Under the pieces are notes generated by a model. It was not told where the DNA came from. It saw only the letters and a list, made by a program, of their open reading frames with translations, and ran no database searches. From Bradyrhizobium ivorense (GTDB lineage Bacteria > Pseudomonadota > Alphaproteobacteria > Rhizobiales > Xanthobacteraceae): a stretch of DNA of 64,000 bases. The DNA is taken from contig NZ_CAADFC020000007.1 of assembly GCF_900696085.1 (NCBI RefSeq), positions 91,668-155,667 on the forward strand, in the 5' to 3' direction. Position numbers and translations under genes: made by a program. The stretch's first letter is position 1, and every line of letters begins with the position of its first letter. Shown here one piece after another: positions 1 to 7,396 of the stretch.

Positions 1-48
1 CTCGCACCTCCAGCGACAAAGGCGAAGCCTTTGCGCGGGGATGACGGG
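1..48. repeat. Partial dispersed repeat (Bradyrhizobium-style, family 5 tail)
   Basis: The first 48 bases resemble a stretch near 10510-10555: both have 'acctccagcgacaa', a short complementary block (aaggcgaagcctt here) and then 'gcggggatgacgg'. It is the truncated right part of a dispersed intergenic repeat entering from outside the window. No gene is seen here. Confidence 0.6.
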
Positions 49-99
49 AAAACAGCAAGTGCGCGGTCAAAGCATAGTCTCGCGTTCCCGCGGCATGAC

Positions 100-500
100 C
101 TGCCCGAGTTTTGCTCTTCGTTCCGCCCTCTCCGTTGGCAGAGGGCGCAGGGAAAGCCGGGTGCCGATCGCACCCATGGGCCCGGTGCAACAAAAAGCAC
201 CGGGGTAGGACCACAGGTGAAACCGGATACTCCGGCTTTCCCTGCGCGATGGGTTACGGCTTATACGTGCTTACCCCGGCGAGACTGGGCTTTTTTGTCA
301 CCGCTACGGCAAAGGCGCTTGCGCGCCTTGCCGGAGGACACCTGCCACTAGGGCGTCAGGCCTGCACGACTTCACCGTCCGCCTGGCGTGCTCTCGTCAG
401 CCACACACCCGGCGTCCACCGCATCTCACCGCAACACTTGTGACGACTCGCGAAGCGCCCCTCGATCGGGTGAGACGGCGGCATTAGACATCTGAGTTGG
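100..500. repeat. Structured dispersed intergenic repeat, possible ncRNA
   Basis: This gene-free stretch has strong secondary-structure potential. A perfect 16-bp inverted repeat (145-160 with 232-247) encloses a second perfect 8-bp hairpin (181-188 with 197-204, A-rich loop). A further near-perfect hairpin lies at about 308-332. From memory, elements of this kind occur in many copies in Bradyrhizobium genomes and are often mis-annotated as short hypothetical proteins; open frames here on the plus strand (31-351, 111-443) look like such artefacts. The function is unknown. It could be a non-coding RNA, a mobile non-autonomous element or both. Confidence 0.6.
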
Positions 501-586
501 GGGGCGCGTCAAGAGAAAATTCCGAAAATACGAATCCATCGGTATTACGGAAATCGAAGGCGGCGCCCATCTCGCCGGCGCGCCGC

Positions 587-1348
587 TCACGGCATCGCCG
601 CTTCCGCGCAGTTGGTCAGCCGCGCGGGGACGCCGACGGCGGTGCAGCCGGGCGGCACGTCCGAGGTCACCAGCGCGCCGGCGCCGATTTTGGCGAAGTC
701 GCCGATGCTGATGTCGCCGATCACGGTGGCACCGGCGCTGAGCAGGACGCCGCGGCCGATCCTCGGGGCGCGGCGCGGATCAGCCTGATCGCGCGAGATC
801 GTGACGTTCTGCAGGATCGTCGCCTCGTCGCCGATCGCAACCAGCGCGCCGATGATCAGGCCAGTGCCGTGGTCCAGAAACACCTGCGTGCCGATCGCGG
901 CCGACGGATGAATGCTGACCTGGAGCTGGTCCGAGGCCGCGCTTTGCATCAGCCGCGCGAGATCGGCGCGGCCGCCGCGCCACAGCCAGTTCGAGACCCG
1001 CCAGGCCTGCAGCGCCACAAAACCCTTGAAGTTCAAGAGCGGTGGCAGCAGGCCGGTGATCGCGGGATCGCGGCGAACGATGGCTTGCAGATCGCGGCTC
1101 GCCGCTTCGACCAGCGCCGGCTCGGCGGCGAACGCCTCGCGCGCTGTGCGGGTGAACTGCGCGCGATCGGCTCCGGCGCTACCGATGCGCTGGCCGATCA
1201 AGGACGCCAGCGCGCTGCTGAGATCGGGGTGATCGAGGATGGTGGCGGCTGCTGCGCTGAGCATGGAATCGGCAGCCATGGCGGCATCCGCCTCGCGGCG
1301 GAGCTGCTGCCAGAGTTCGCGGGTCGACAGGAATTTTGCCGTGTTCAT
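587..1348 (-). CDS. cysE: Serine O-acetyltransferase-like protein (CysE family)
   Basis: The 253-residue protein would acetylate L-serine with acetyl-CoA, the first step of cysteine synthesis in the cytoplasm. The N-terminal half matches the helical SAT domain (LNFKGFVALQAWRVSNWLW at about 125-143). The C-terminal half is a left-handed beta helix of hexapeptide repeats, with the catalytic-type FLDHGTG motif and the closing VGVPARL. Two features differ from classical CysE: the glycine-rich loop after the LQNVT strand is replaced by SRDQADPRRAP, and the protein is slightly short. The ATG at 1348 is preceded by a purine-rich GAGAG; reading further upstream would run through a palindromic repeat. 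A related serine or sugar acetyltransferase remains possible. Confidence 0.8.
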   Translation of the reverse strand: MNTAKFLSTRELWQQLRREADAAMAADSMLSAAAATILDHPDLSSALASLIGQRIGSAGADRAQFTRTAREAFAAEPALVEAASRDLQAIVRRDPAITGLLPPLLNFKGFVALQAWRVSNWLWRGGRADLARLMQSAASDQLQVSIHPSAAIGTQVFLDHGTGLIIGALVAIGDEATILQNVTISRDQADPRRAPRIGRGVLLSAGATVIGDISIGDFAKIGAGALVTSDVPPGCTAVGVPARLTNCAEAAMP

Positions 1349-1431
1349 GAGGCGCTCTCGTCGTCGGACTCCAGAATTGAGCACGAGAACGCCGAAACGC
1401 AAGCAGCACCGAGTGAGGGACGCAATGCTGC

Positions 1432-1617
1432 GAGGGTTCCCTCTCCCCTTGCGGGAGAGGGTTAGGGAGAGGGGTGCCGCATGCTCCGATCTTGGTTGGA
1501 CACGAAGAGCTGTGTTCGAGGGTCGAGATGCAGGTTGATGTGATTTCGTACAACGACCGACGTCAGCGCCCGGGGCCACCCCTCTCCCCAACCCTCTCCC
1601 GCAAGGGGAGAGGGAGC
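1432..1617. repeat. Palindromic repeat pair, family 2 (ccctctccccttgcggg type)
   Basis: Two arms (about 1432-1475 and 1578-1617) are inverted copies of a G/C-rich unit built on ccctctcccc-ttgc-gggagaggg, separated by about 100 bp. Similar arm pairs occur near 12.2, 17.4, 19.7, 24.7, 28.5, 30.5, 32.6, 39.4 and 62.1 kb. The rest of the gap 1349-1779 holds only this element and the terminator at 1679-1717. Confidence 0.85.
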
Positions 1618-1678
1618 CTGAACGCTGTGCCCCCCTCACAGTGCTTCCAACTTCTGGTGCGGTTCGACGCACTCGTCC

Positions 1679-1717
1679 AAAAGCGAAACCGCCCGCTTGC
1701 GTTGCGCAAGCGGGCGG
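1679..1717 (-). terminator. Rho-independent terminator after the DUF2852 gene
   Basis: On the minus strand, a perfect 13-bp stem (ccgcccgcttgcg paired with its complement) with a 3-nt loop is followed by tttcgctttt. It lies about 60 bp beyond the DUF2852 stop codon in the right orientation. Confidence 0.85.
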
Positions 1718-1779
1718 CTCGTGGCCATCAGGTGCTATGGGGGCACATCGCCTGAAGGCTTAGCTTGGTGCCGCGCGGC

Positions 1780-2268
1780 TTAGCTCTGCGGCGGCGGCTC
1801 GTTCGGCGGGGTCGGACGGGTCCGCTGCTGGGCCATGAAGGCGTCGAACTCTTCCTTGTCCTTGGCGTGACGCAGGCGGTTCAGGAAATCCTTGAACTCC
1901 TTCTGCTCCTCCTCAAGACGGCGCAGCGTCTCGGTGCGATATTCGTCGAAGGCGCGGTTGCCGCTCGAGGGCGGGCCGAAGCCGAAGCCAAAACCGCGGC
2001 GCTCCATGCGGTCACGCATCCGGTCCATCTTGTACTGCATCCGCTCCATCTTGTTCTGCCAGCGATCCATGTCGTGGTGACTCCAACAGGCCATCTTTCT
2101 GCTCCCGAGTGTGAAAAAGAGAATGGCGAGACCGATCGGCCACCAGATCATGAAGCCGAGGATGATCAGCGCGATCTTGAGGGGGTGCCACGGCGCCCAG
2201 TGCATGTGCGGCGGGTACTGCTCTTCGACGGGGCCGCGCCAGCGATTGACATCAGCGGTGTAGGCCAT
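1780..2268 (-). CDS. DUF2852 membrane protein
   Basis: The 162-residue protein matches the DUF2852 family common in rhizobia; its biochemical function is not known. It has a W/H/P-rich start (HMHWAPWHPLK), one hydrophobic segment at about 29-52 (IALIILGFMIWWPIGLAIL), then a long charged coiled-coil-like tail rich in Met, Arg, Asp and Glu with repeated DRM/ERM units, ending in a Pro-rich segment. It is probably anchored in the inner membrane with a cytoplasmic tail. The TetR gene lies just upstream on the same strand, and a 19-bp palindrome sits 35-53 bp before its start, suggesting TetR control. A strong terminator follows. Confidence 0.8.
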   Translation of the reverse strand: MAYTADVNRWRGPVEEQYPPHMHWAPWHPLKIALIILGFMIWWPIGLAILFFTLGSRKMACWSHHDMDRWQNKMERMQYKMDRMRDRMERRGFGFGFGPPSSGNRAFDEYRTETLRRLEEEQKEFKDFLNRLRHAKDKEEFDAFMAQQRTRPTPPNEPPPQS

Positions 2269-2302
2269 TTCCCTTCTCCATCACGGCATCACGCCGTTGT
2301 GA

Positions 2303-2321
2303 ATGTAAATAACATTTACAT
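2303..2321. promoter_or_regulatory. Palindromic operator, probable TetR site
   Basis: ATGTAAA-N5-TTTACAT is a perfect inverted repeat with 7-bp arms. It lies between the TetR stop (2401) and the DUF2852 start (2268). A related pair of half-sites, TTTAC-N11-GTAAA (3143-3163), occurs just upstream of the TetR start at 3132, which fits autoregulation. Binding is inferred, not shown. Confidence 0.6.
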
Positions 2322-2400
2322 AGATAGCCGATCCCTTGGCGAAGTCAAGCGGAGCGGATGACGCACCCAGCTAATTATTTTCGGGTCTATTTTTGAAACT

Positions 2401-3132
2401 TTATTTCGCCTTGCCCCAAGGACCAGCCTTTTCGCCGGCCTTGTCGCCGGTCGGCTTGTCGTTCAGCGGCGGCGGCGTGGCACCCGGCCGGCGATCGGTG
2501 GGGAAGCCGAGGCCGCGCAGATAGATCAGCACCTCGGCCTCGAGCAGGTCCTCCGCCGACATCGGCAGTTTTCTGCGCGCGGCATCGCCGCGGCCGAACA
2601 ACGAGGCCACGCCATGCGACATCGACCAGATGTGCAGCGCCATCATCATCGCCGGCGGGCGCGGCGTGCCGGGCGGCGCCAGCGCGGCAAGCCGCTCGGC
2701 AGCGGCACGGATGATCGCAAAGGCGCGCTCGCCGGCGGCCATGAGCGCCGGATTTGCATCGGGCGGCAGCCCGGATTCGAACATCGCCGAGTAGAATGCG
2801 GGCTCCTGGCGCGCGAAGGCGAGATAGGCCTTGCCGACCCGCTCGAACGCCGTGACGGTGTCGGGGCGGCCGTCGTCCCAGGCCTGCGTCAGCTGCTGCT
2901 CAAACTGCTCGAAGCCGCGCTGCGCGATGCTGGCGATCAATTCGTCGCGGTCGCGGAAATGCCGGTACGGCGCCGCCGGGCTGACGCCGGCCATGCGCGC
3001 GGCATCGGCGAAGGTGAAGCCGGCCGGCCCCTTCTTCGAAATCAGGTCGAGGGCGGCCTGCAGCAACGCCTCTTTGAGATTGCCGTGATGATAGCCGCGC
3101 TCGCTGCGGCCTTGGTCCTTCCGCCAGCTCAT
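2401..3132 (-). CDS. TetR-family regulator with WHG domain
   Basis: The 243-residue protein has an N-terminal TetR helix-turn-helix (about 13-62: HHGNLKEALLQAALDLI ... FTFADAARMAGVSPAAPYRHF). The C-terminal ligand domain carries the WSMSHGVASL sequence typical of the WHG subgroup, and a Pro/Lys/Gly-rich tail follows residue 210. It is probably a dimeric DNA-binding repressor. The only co-directional neighbour is the DUF2852 gene, and the palindrome between the two genes is a natural target. The ligand is not predictable from sequence. Confidence 0.88.
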   Translation of the reverse strand: MSWRKDQGRSERGYHHGNLKEALLQAALDLISKKGPAGFTFADAARMAGVSPAAPYRHFRDRDELIASIAQRGFEQFEQQLTQAWDDGRPDTVTAFERVGKAYLAFARQEPAFYSAMFESGLPPDANPALMAAGERAFAIIRAAAERLAALAPPGTPRPPAMMMALHIWSMSHGVASLFGRGDAARRKLPMSAEDLLEAEVLIYLRGLGFPTDRRPGATPPPLNDKPTGDKAGEKAGPWGKAK

Positions 3133-3232
3133 GTGAACGGCTTTTACATGAGGTCGCGGTAAAGGTCACTAGCGGCGGGATGCGGCCCCGACCAAGATTA
3201 ACGGACCGCGTCACCGCAAACGCTTTCTCGCC

Positions 3233-3345
3233 CCGTCACCCTGAGGTGGCCGCTTCTTCAGCGGCCCTCGAAGGGTCGACGGCGACCAGCCGGGCCGATT
3301 CATCCTTCGAGGCTCGCAAGAGCTCGCACCTCAGGATGACGGGGA
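3233..3345. repeat. Dispersed repeat, family 5 (cctgaggtg ... cctcaggatgacggg)
   Basis: The ends are inverted copies (ccccgtcaccctgaggt and acctcaggatgacgggg), with 'ttcgagg' motifs inside. Related copies lie at 42537-42645 and 53327-53456, with partial ones at 10471-10555 and 1-48. No gene is present. Confidence 0.8.
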
Positions 3346-3373
3346 GATATCGCGGCGGCGGCTCGCTCAGTCC

Positions 3374-3460
3374 GTTGCCCGGATGGAGCGCAGCGCAATC
3401 CGGGGTGACCTCGCGACGAAGAGACCGCCCCCGGATTTCGCTTCGCTGCATCCGGGCTAC
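3374..3460. repeat. Palindromic repeat, family 3 (gcccggatggagcg ... catccgggctac)
   Basis: Two inverted arms, each reading 'cccggat(g/t).agcg(c/a)agcg.aatccggg', form a long imperfect palindrome. Copies lie at 10364, 15671, 19868, 20560, 28574, 30411 and 53980. It sits between TetR and the YCII cluster. Confidence 0.85.
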
Positions 3461-3467
3461 GAAGACC

Positions 3468-3836
3468 TTACCGACCCGGGATCGGCAGCACCGGCATGAT
3501 CTCCACCGCTTCGCCCGGGAAGATCGTGAAGTGCGGGTGGTTCTCGAACAGTTTTGCGGCGGCCTCGTGCGACTCGGCGCGCACCACGGTGAAGCCGGTC
3601 ATCAGGTTGGAGATGTCGGCGATCCCGCCGGGGCCGACCCGCTTGGTCTTGCCGAGCGGCCCGCCCATCTCGACCAGCACGTCCTTGTGCTTTTCGACCC
3701 AGGCGCCCCAGGCTGCCATGCCCTGCTGCTCCTTGGCGCGCCGCTCGGCTTCGGGCATCGCGTTCCAGGCGGCCATGCCGCTGCCAGTGCTGCCGCTGCC
3801 GAGATAGACCGCGAGGAATGTTTTGGTGGCGCTCAT
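3468..3836 (-). CDS. YCII/DGPF-like small protein
   Basis: The 122-residue cytoplasmic protein has the size and alpha/beta pattern of YCII-related proteins, but lacks a clear DGPF motif; instead it has GGPLGKTKRVGPGG at about 58-71 and ends with EAVEIMPVLPIPGR. The reaction is unknown. It is the third gene of an apparent operon (4827 to 3468) with two YCII proteins. A GGAG site precedes the ATG and the gap to the upstream gene is 42 bp. The operon starts behind a predicted ECF42 promoter at 4878-4904. Confidence 0.75.
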   Translation of the reverse strand: MSATKTFLAVYLGSGSTGSGMAAWNAMPEAERRAKEQQGMAAWGAWVEKHKDVLVEMGGPLGKTKRVGPGGIADISNLMTGFTVVRAESHEAAAKLFENHPHFTIFPGEAVEIMPVLPIPGR

Positions 3837-3878
3837 CGTGTGCTCCGTTGTGGTTGGTTGGGTTGCATAGTTGGTGGA

Positions 3879-4304
3879 TCAGCGCAGCGCCTTGCCCCAG
3901 CCACCCTGCGGATGCTCGAAGGTGGCCGCCGCCTGCTGCACCTCCTCGGAGAAGTCGCCCATCTCCTGGACCTGGCGGATCTCGATGACCTCGTTGGCGG
4001 TGGCCGGGCACTTCTTCGCCCATGCGATCGCCTCCGCGCGCGAGGCGACGTCGATCATCCAGAAGCCGCCGATCACCTCCTTGGCCTCGGTGAACGGACC
4101 GTCGGTGACGACAGGCTCGCCGGTCGCGAAGCTGACTCGGGCGCCGGTCGCCGGCGGATGCAGGCCCTCCAGCGTGATCAGCACGCCGGCATCCTTCAGC
4201 GCCTGATTGTACTTCATCATCGCGGCGACGCGCTCGGGGTCGAGGTCGAGCTTGGCCGGCGCGGTCTCGTAGCCGTGCGGGATCATCAGCATCATGAAAC
4301 GCAT
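3879..4304 (-). CDS. YCII family (DGPF) protein
   Basis: The 141-residue protein begins MRFMMLMIP and carries the diagnostic TDGPF motif at about 75-79, followed by EAKEVIGGFWMIDVASRAEA, the standard YCII core. It is cytoplasmic, and YCII domains have a dimeric ferredoxin-like fold whose substrates are mostly unknown. ATG 4304 follows AAGGAA at good spacing. It is the second gene of the three-gene operon, separated from the first by a 106-bp gap with a short dispersed repeat. DGPF proteins are typical partners of ECF41/ECF42-group sigma factors, and one such sigma gene lies 8 kb away. Confidence 0.88.
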   Translation of the reverse strand: MRFMMLMIPHGYETAPAKLDLDPERVAAMMKYNQALKDAGVLITLEGLHPPATGARVSFATGEPVVTDGPFTEAKEVIGGFWMIDVASRAEAIAWAKKCPATANEVIEIRQVQEMGDFSEEVQQAAATFEHPQGGWGKALR

Positions 4305-4322
4305 TGTTGGTTCCTTTTTCCG

Positions 4323-4407
4323 ATGTCATTCCGAGGCCTGCCCGGAATCTCATGCAACAACTTCTGGATTCCGGGTTCAGCCCTGCGAGCCGCCGCGGAA
4401 TAACGCT
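4323..4407. repeat. Dispersed repeat, family 7 (gtcattccg ... cggaat)
   Basis: The sequence starts 'gtcattccgaggcctgcccggaatc', contains 'ggattccgggttca' and ends 'cgccgcggaataacg'. A better copy lies at 36946-37029. It fills the space between two YCII genes. Confidence 0.6.
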
Positions 4408-4410
4408 TCG

Positions 4411-4827
4411 TCACTTCTTCGTGGTCTGGGCGCGCAGGCGCTCTTCCTGGTCGCGCAATTCGGGGGTCAACGCCTCGCCGAAATCCTCGGCCGCGAAAAC
4501 CTGGCGGATTTCGATCTCGGAGCCGCCGTCGAACGGCGCGCGCTTCATCCAGTCGATGGCCTCGTCGAGCGATTTGGTCTCGATCAGCCAGAAGCCGCAG
4601 ACGAGATCGCCGGTGAGGCTGAACGGCCCGCGGGTCACGGTGCCCTGCCCGCCCGCATATTTCACGCGCGCGCCCTTGTTGGTCGGATGCAGCCCCTCGC
4701 CGGCCTGCATCACACCGGCCTTGACCATCTCCTCGTTGAACTTGCCCATTGCGGCGAGCAGTTCGGTGCTCGGCATCACGCCGGCCTCGGTGTCCTTGTT
4801 CGCCTTCACGATCACCATGAACTTCAT
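4411..4827 (-). CDS. YCII family protein
   Basis: The 138-residue protein is a paralogue of the next gene. It starts MKFMVIVKANKD, has TRGPF where DGPF is usual (about residues 72-76), and then LTGDLVCGFWLIETKSLDEA. The change of Asp to Arg in the motif is worth noting, because the acidic residue is considered functional in the YCII fold. The ATG at 4827 follows CGGAG. This is the first gene of the operon and lies 50 bp downstream of the predicted ECF42 promoter. Confidence 0.88.
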   Translation of the reverse strand: MKFMVIVKANKDTEAGVMPSTELLAAMGKFNEEMVKAGVMQAGEGLHPTNKGARVKYAGGQGTVTRGPFSLTGDLVCGFWLIETKSLDEAIDWMKRAPFDGGSEIEIRQVFAAEDFGEALTPELRDQEERLRAQTTKK

Positions 4828-4877
4828 CGTCCTGCTCCGTTGTCCTCAAGGCCGGTTTGGCCGCTGCTCGCCTGAAA

Positions 4878-4904
4878 GACGATGCGGACCTTGCCGCGCC
4901 GACA
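4878..4904 (-). promoter_or_regulatory. Predicted ECF42-type promoter of the YCII operon
   Basis: Reading the minus strand, TGTCGG (4904-4899), a 17-nt spacer and CGTC (4881-4878) match the architecture found at six other sites in this window. The -10-like CGTC ends 50 bp before the start codon at 4827. Confidence 0.75.
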
Positions 4905-4950
4905 CGCCCGATGAAATTATTTGCCAGGTCATTGCGGCGCGATGTCGCGC

Positions 4951-4969
4951 AGTTTTCCGGATCATGCTT
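4951..4969. repeat. Half copy of repeat family 6 (ttttccggatcatgc)
   Basis: The sequence 'gttttccggatcatgctt' equals the right arm of the family 6 hairpins at 8752, 21729 and 22781. Only one arm is present, overlapping the end of the SnoaL gene. Confidence 0.55.
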
Positions 4970-5340
4970 CAGCGTTCTCGCCTGACCAGCGCGCCGTCCC
5001 GGTATTCCGGGCCGAAATAGACGTCGATGCGCTGCACCTTGTCGCCGTCGAACACGAAGAATTCGGTGTTGCGAAAGCGCGTGCCGTCCTTGGCGACGCA
5101 TTGATAGGTGACGAAGGCGTCACTGCCGTCGACCATGATGCGCTCGATCGCGTGGCGGCCGATCCAGTTGCTGTCGCGCCAGCACCTTTCGAAATAGGTC
5201 GGCTTGTCGATGGCATCGTCGTAGGGCGAGGTGAAGCGGAACTCGTCCGCAAACGCGTTCTCGACCGTGGCACGGTCGTTGGCGAGATAGGCGGCGAAGA
5301 TCGCGCGGATGGTCTCCGCCTTGTTGCCAGCTGCAGCCAT
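4969..5340 (-). CDS. SnoaL/NTF2-like fold protein
   Basis: The 123-residue protein has the cone-shaped NTF2-fold pattern: an N-terminal helix (KAETIRAIFAAYLANDRATVE), FRFTSPYDD, then strands with AFVTYQCVAKDG and FRNTEFFVFDGDKV, ending with YFGPEYRDG. Such proteins are small isomerases, hydrolases or ligand binders; the substrate is not evident. GGAG lies 6 nt before ATG 5340. It has its own predicted ECF42 promoter (5410-5436), so it probably belongs to the same stress regulon as its YCII, VOC and GST neighbours. Confidence 0.85.
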   Translation of the reverse strand: MAAAGNKAETIRAIFAAYLANDRATVENAFADEFRFTSPYDDAIDKPTYFERCWRDSNWIGRHAIERIMVDGSDAFVTYQCVAKDGTRFRNTEFFVFDGDKVQRIDVYFGPEYRDGALVRRER

Positions 5341-5409
5341 GTCATCTCCACATGCGTTGCCCGGGCATCCGAAGCGGCAATCGCTCCGGAACCCGGGCCT
5401 CGGATGGAA

Positions 5410-5436
5410 GACGAACGGGGCGGCCCGAATGCGACA
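5410..5436 (-). promoter_or_regulatory. Predicted ECF42-type promoter of the SnoaL gene
   Basis: The minus strand reads TGTCGC (5436-5431), N17, CGTC (5413-5410). It differs from the other sites by one base in the -35-like element. It lies 69 bp before the start at 5340. Confidence 0.65.
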
Positions 5437-5472
5437 AGCGGGCCGGGATTTTCTTTTGAGGCGGAACCGCGC

Positions 5473-6126
5473 TCAGCCGTCCTTCGGCAGCATGCCGAAA
5501 TAGGGCTCGGCCGCCTCGAGCACGCGCGCGAAGGACGGCCGCGCCTTCAGCCGTTCCAGATAGGCGGCAAGCCGCGGATGGCCGTCGCCGAACGGCTCGT
5601 TCATGTCACCGTAGAACAGCGCCGGCGCCGCCGAGCAGTCGGCCAGCGTGAAGCGCTCGCCCATCATCCAGCCGCCGTCCGCGATCTCACGTTCGAGCAG
5701 CGCGTAGGTGGTGCGGATCTGGGCGCGCGCCTCCGCGACGCCGAGGGGATCGCGCCGGTCCGCCGGGCGGAGCCGGTCGAGCACGACCTTCTGCATCGGC
5801 AGATGGATGTAGAGGTCGATGACACGATCGCGCTGCCGGGTCTGCAGCGCGAGCGCGGGATCCTCGGGGATCAGCCTCTTGGCGCCCGGATAATGGCGGT
5901 CGAGATATTCGATGACGATGCTCGATTCCGGCACCGTCTCGCCGCGGGCCGCGTCCTCAAGCACGGGAAAGCGGCCGATCGGCCAGAGCGCGAGCAGCGC
6001 GGCGCGCTGCGCCGGATCGCCGAGATTGACCAGGTTCGGCGTAAACGCCGTACCGTTCTCGTGGAGCGCGATCAGCGCCTTCCAGCAGAACGACGACAGC
6101 GGGTGGTAATGCAGTGTAAGTGACAT
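5473..6126 (-). CDS. Glutathione S-transferase family protein
   Basis: The 217-residue protein has an N-terminal thioredoxin-like domain (LTLHYHPLSSFCWKALIAL; cis-Pro loop GRFPVLED; ESSIVIEYLDRHYPG near 65-79) and an all-helical C-terminal domain with GERFTLADCSAAPALFY. This is standard GST architecture, conjugating glutathione to electrophiles in the cytoplasm. Of two in-frame ATGs, the second (6126) was chosen because GGAG lies 7 nt before it and the first ATG would embed that site. A predicted ECF42 promoter lies 33 bp upstream, and the SDR gene is divergent. Confidence 0.9.
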   Translation of the reverse strand: MSLTLHYHPLSSFCWKALIALHENGTAFTPNLVNLGDPAQRAALLALWPIGRFPVLEDAARGETVPESSIVIEYLDRHYPGAKRLIPEDPALALQTRQRDRVIDLYIHLPMQKVVLDRLRPADRRDPLGVAEARAQIRTTYALLEREIADGGWMMGERFTLADCSAAPALFYGDMNEPFGDGHPRLAAYLERLKARPSFARVLEAAEPYFGMLPKDG

Positions 6127-6159
6127 CCGGAACTCCATTAATCTGGTCCACGGGCACAG

Positions 6160-6186
6160 GACGAACCGGAGCGCTCCGCGCCGACA
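6160..6186 (-). promoter_or_regulatory. Predicted ECF42-type promoter of the GST gene
   Basis: The minus strand reads TGTCGG (6186-6181), N17, CGTC (6163-6160), 33 bp before the GST start at 6126. It sits in the 146-bp divergent region shared with the SDR gene. Confidence 0.75.
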
Positions 6187-6272
6187 TCTTAGCTCGGCGA
6201 TATTTGGGCCGCGCGGTTGACATCACCGGGCAAAGATCGCAGACGGGTCGAGCCTCGAACGACGGACGCCTG

Positions 6273-7061
6273 ATGAATTCTCCCGCACAGAAAGTCGCAC
6301 TGGTGACCGGCGCCGCGCGCGGCATCGGGCTCGCGACCGCAAAACGCTTTCTCGCCGAGGGCTGGCGCGTCGCGCTGCTCGATATCGAGGGCGAGTTGCA
6401 GGCGCGCGCGGTGGCGGCGCTGGAGCGGCCCGACGACACGCTGGCGCTGACCTGCGACGTTTCTGACGCAGAAGCGGTAGCGGCGGCGATCGCGGCGGTC
6501 AACCAGCGCTTCGGCCGGCTCGATGCGCTGGTCAACAACGCCGGCGTCGCGGTGTTCGCGCCGGTGCTGGAGACGTCGGATGCCGACTGGAGCCGGATCA
6601 TCGCGGTCAACCTCACCGGCCCGTTCCTGTGCACCAAGGCCGCCGCGCCTGTGATGCGCGAGCACGGCGGCGGCGCGATCGTCAATATCACCTCGATCTC
6701 GGCGGTGCGCGCCTCGACGCTGCGCTCGGCCTACGGCACCAGCAAGGCTGGGCTTGCGCATTTGACAAAACAGCTCGCGGTCGAGCTCGCTTCGCTCGGC
6801 ATCCGCGTCAATGCCGTCGCGCCCGGCCCGGTCGAGACCGCGATGGCGAAAGCCGTGCACACGGCGGAGATCCGCGCCGATTACCACGACGCGATCCCGC
6901 TGAATCGCTACGGGCTGGAAGAGGAGCTGGCGGACGCCATCTTCTTCCTCTGCTCGGACAGCGCCAGCTACATCACCGGCCAGATCCTCGCCGTCGACGG
7001 CGGCTTTGACGCCGCCGGCATCGGCCTGCCGACGCTGCGCGGCCAGCGGCGCAACGGGTAG
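6273..7061 (+). CDS. Short-chain dehydrogenase/reductase (SDR)
   Basis: The 262-residue cytoplasmic oxidoreductase has all classical SDR marks: the NAD(P)-binding TGAARGIGLA near residue 12, the cofactor-side DVSD, the NNAG motif, an active-site Ser in NITSISAV, the YGTSK catalytic Tyr-Lys, and the APGPVETAM loop. It ends with ITGQILAVDGG, typical of the FabG-like subgroup. Asp in LLDIEGE after the second strand suggests NAD(H) preference. The start at 6273 was chosen because the Rossmann motif begins right after it; the ribosome site is weak. The substrate is unknown. Confidence 0.9.
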   Translation: MNSPAQKVALVTGAARGIGLATAKRFLAEGWRVALLDIEGELQARAVAALERPDDTLALTCDVSDAEAVAAAIAAVNQRFGRLDALVNNAGVAVFAPVLETSDADWSRIIAVNLTGPFLCTKAAAPVMREHGGGAIVNITSISAVRASTLRSAYGTSKAGLAHLTKQLAVELASLGIRVNAVAPGPVETAMAKAVHTAEIRADYHDAIPLNRYGLEEELADAIFFLCSDSASYITGQILAVDGGFDAAGIGLPTLRGQRRNG

Positions 7062-7111
7062 CGCAATCCCTCAACGGCCGCGGTTTGCGAACGCGAGCCG
7101 ACGATCACCGT

Positions 7112-7357
7112 TCAAAACCCGCGCGGGCGCGGCTGCCTGGCAGCGTAATAGGGGTTGACCAGGCAGGTCGCCGGCAGCCCCGCCGCGGCGCCCTGGCACT
7201 GATCCATCGATGTGAACAGACAGTCCATCCGCTCGCCGATCAGCTCGCCGTAAACCCGCATGCAGATCGGGTAGCGCGCATCATAGGTTTGCGCCGCCGC
7301 CGGCCTTGTCATCCAGAGAACGCCGAGCGCGAGCAGCAATGCTCCGAGTAATTTCAT
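7112..7357 (-). CDS. DUF3551 small exported protein
   Basis: The 81-residue protein has a clear signal peptide (MKLLGALLLALGVLWM ... AAAQ, cleavage near residue 23). The short mature part has four Cys, in PICMRVYG, DCLFTSMDQC and ATCLVNPYY, the pattern of DUF3551, a rhizobial family of unknown role. The spaced cysteines suggest disulfides in the periplasm. It follows the cob genes but is probably independent. Confidence 0.8.
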   Translation of the reverse strand: MKLLGALLLALGVLWMTRPAAAQTYDARYPICMRVYGELIGERMDCLFTSMDQCQGAAAGLPATCLVNPYYAARQPRPRGF

Positions 7358-7396
7358 GTGTGGCCTCCTGCACCCTGCCCTCCTGCACTGGCTATA

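Noticed and set aside
31..443. Two overlapping plus-strand open frames (106 and 110 residues)
   Set aside because: They lie inside the structured repeat, have no domain or ribosome site, and look like frames opened by GC-rich repeat sequence.
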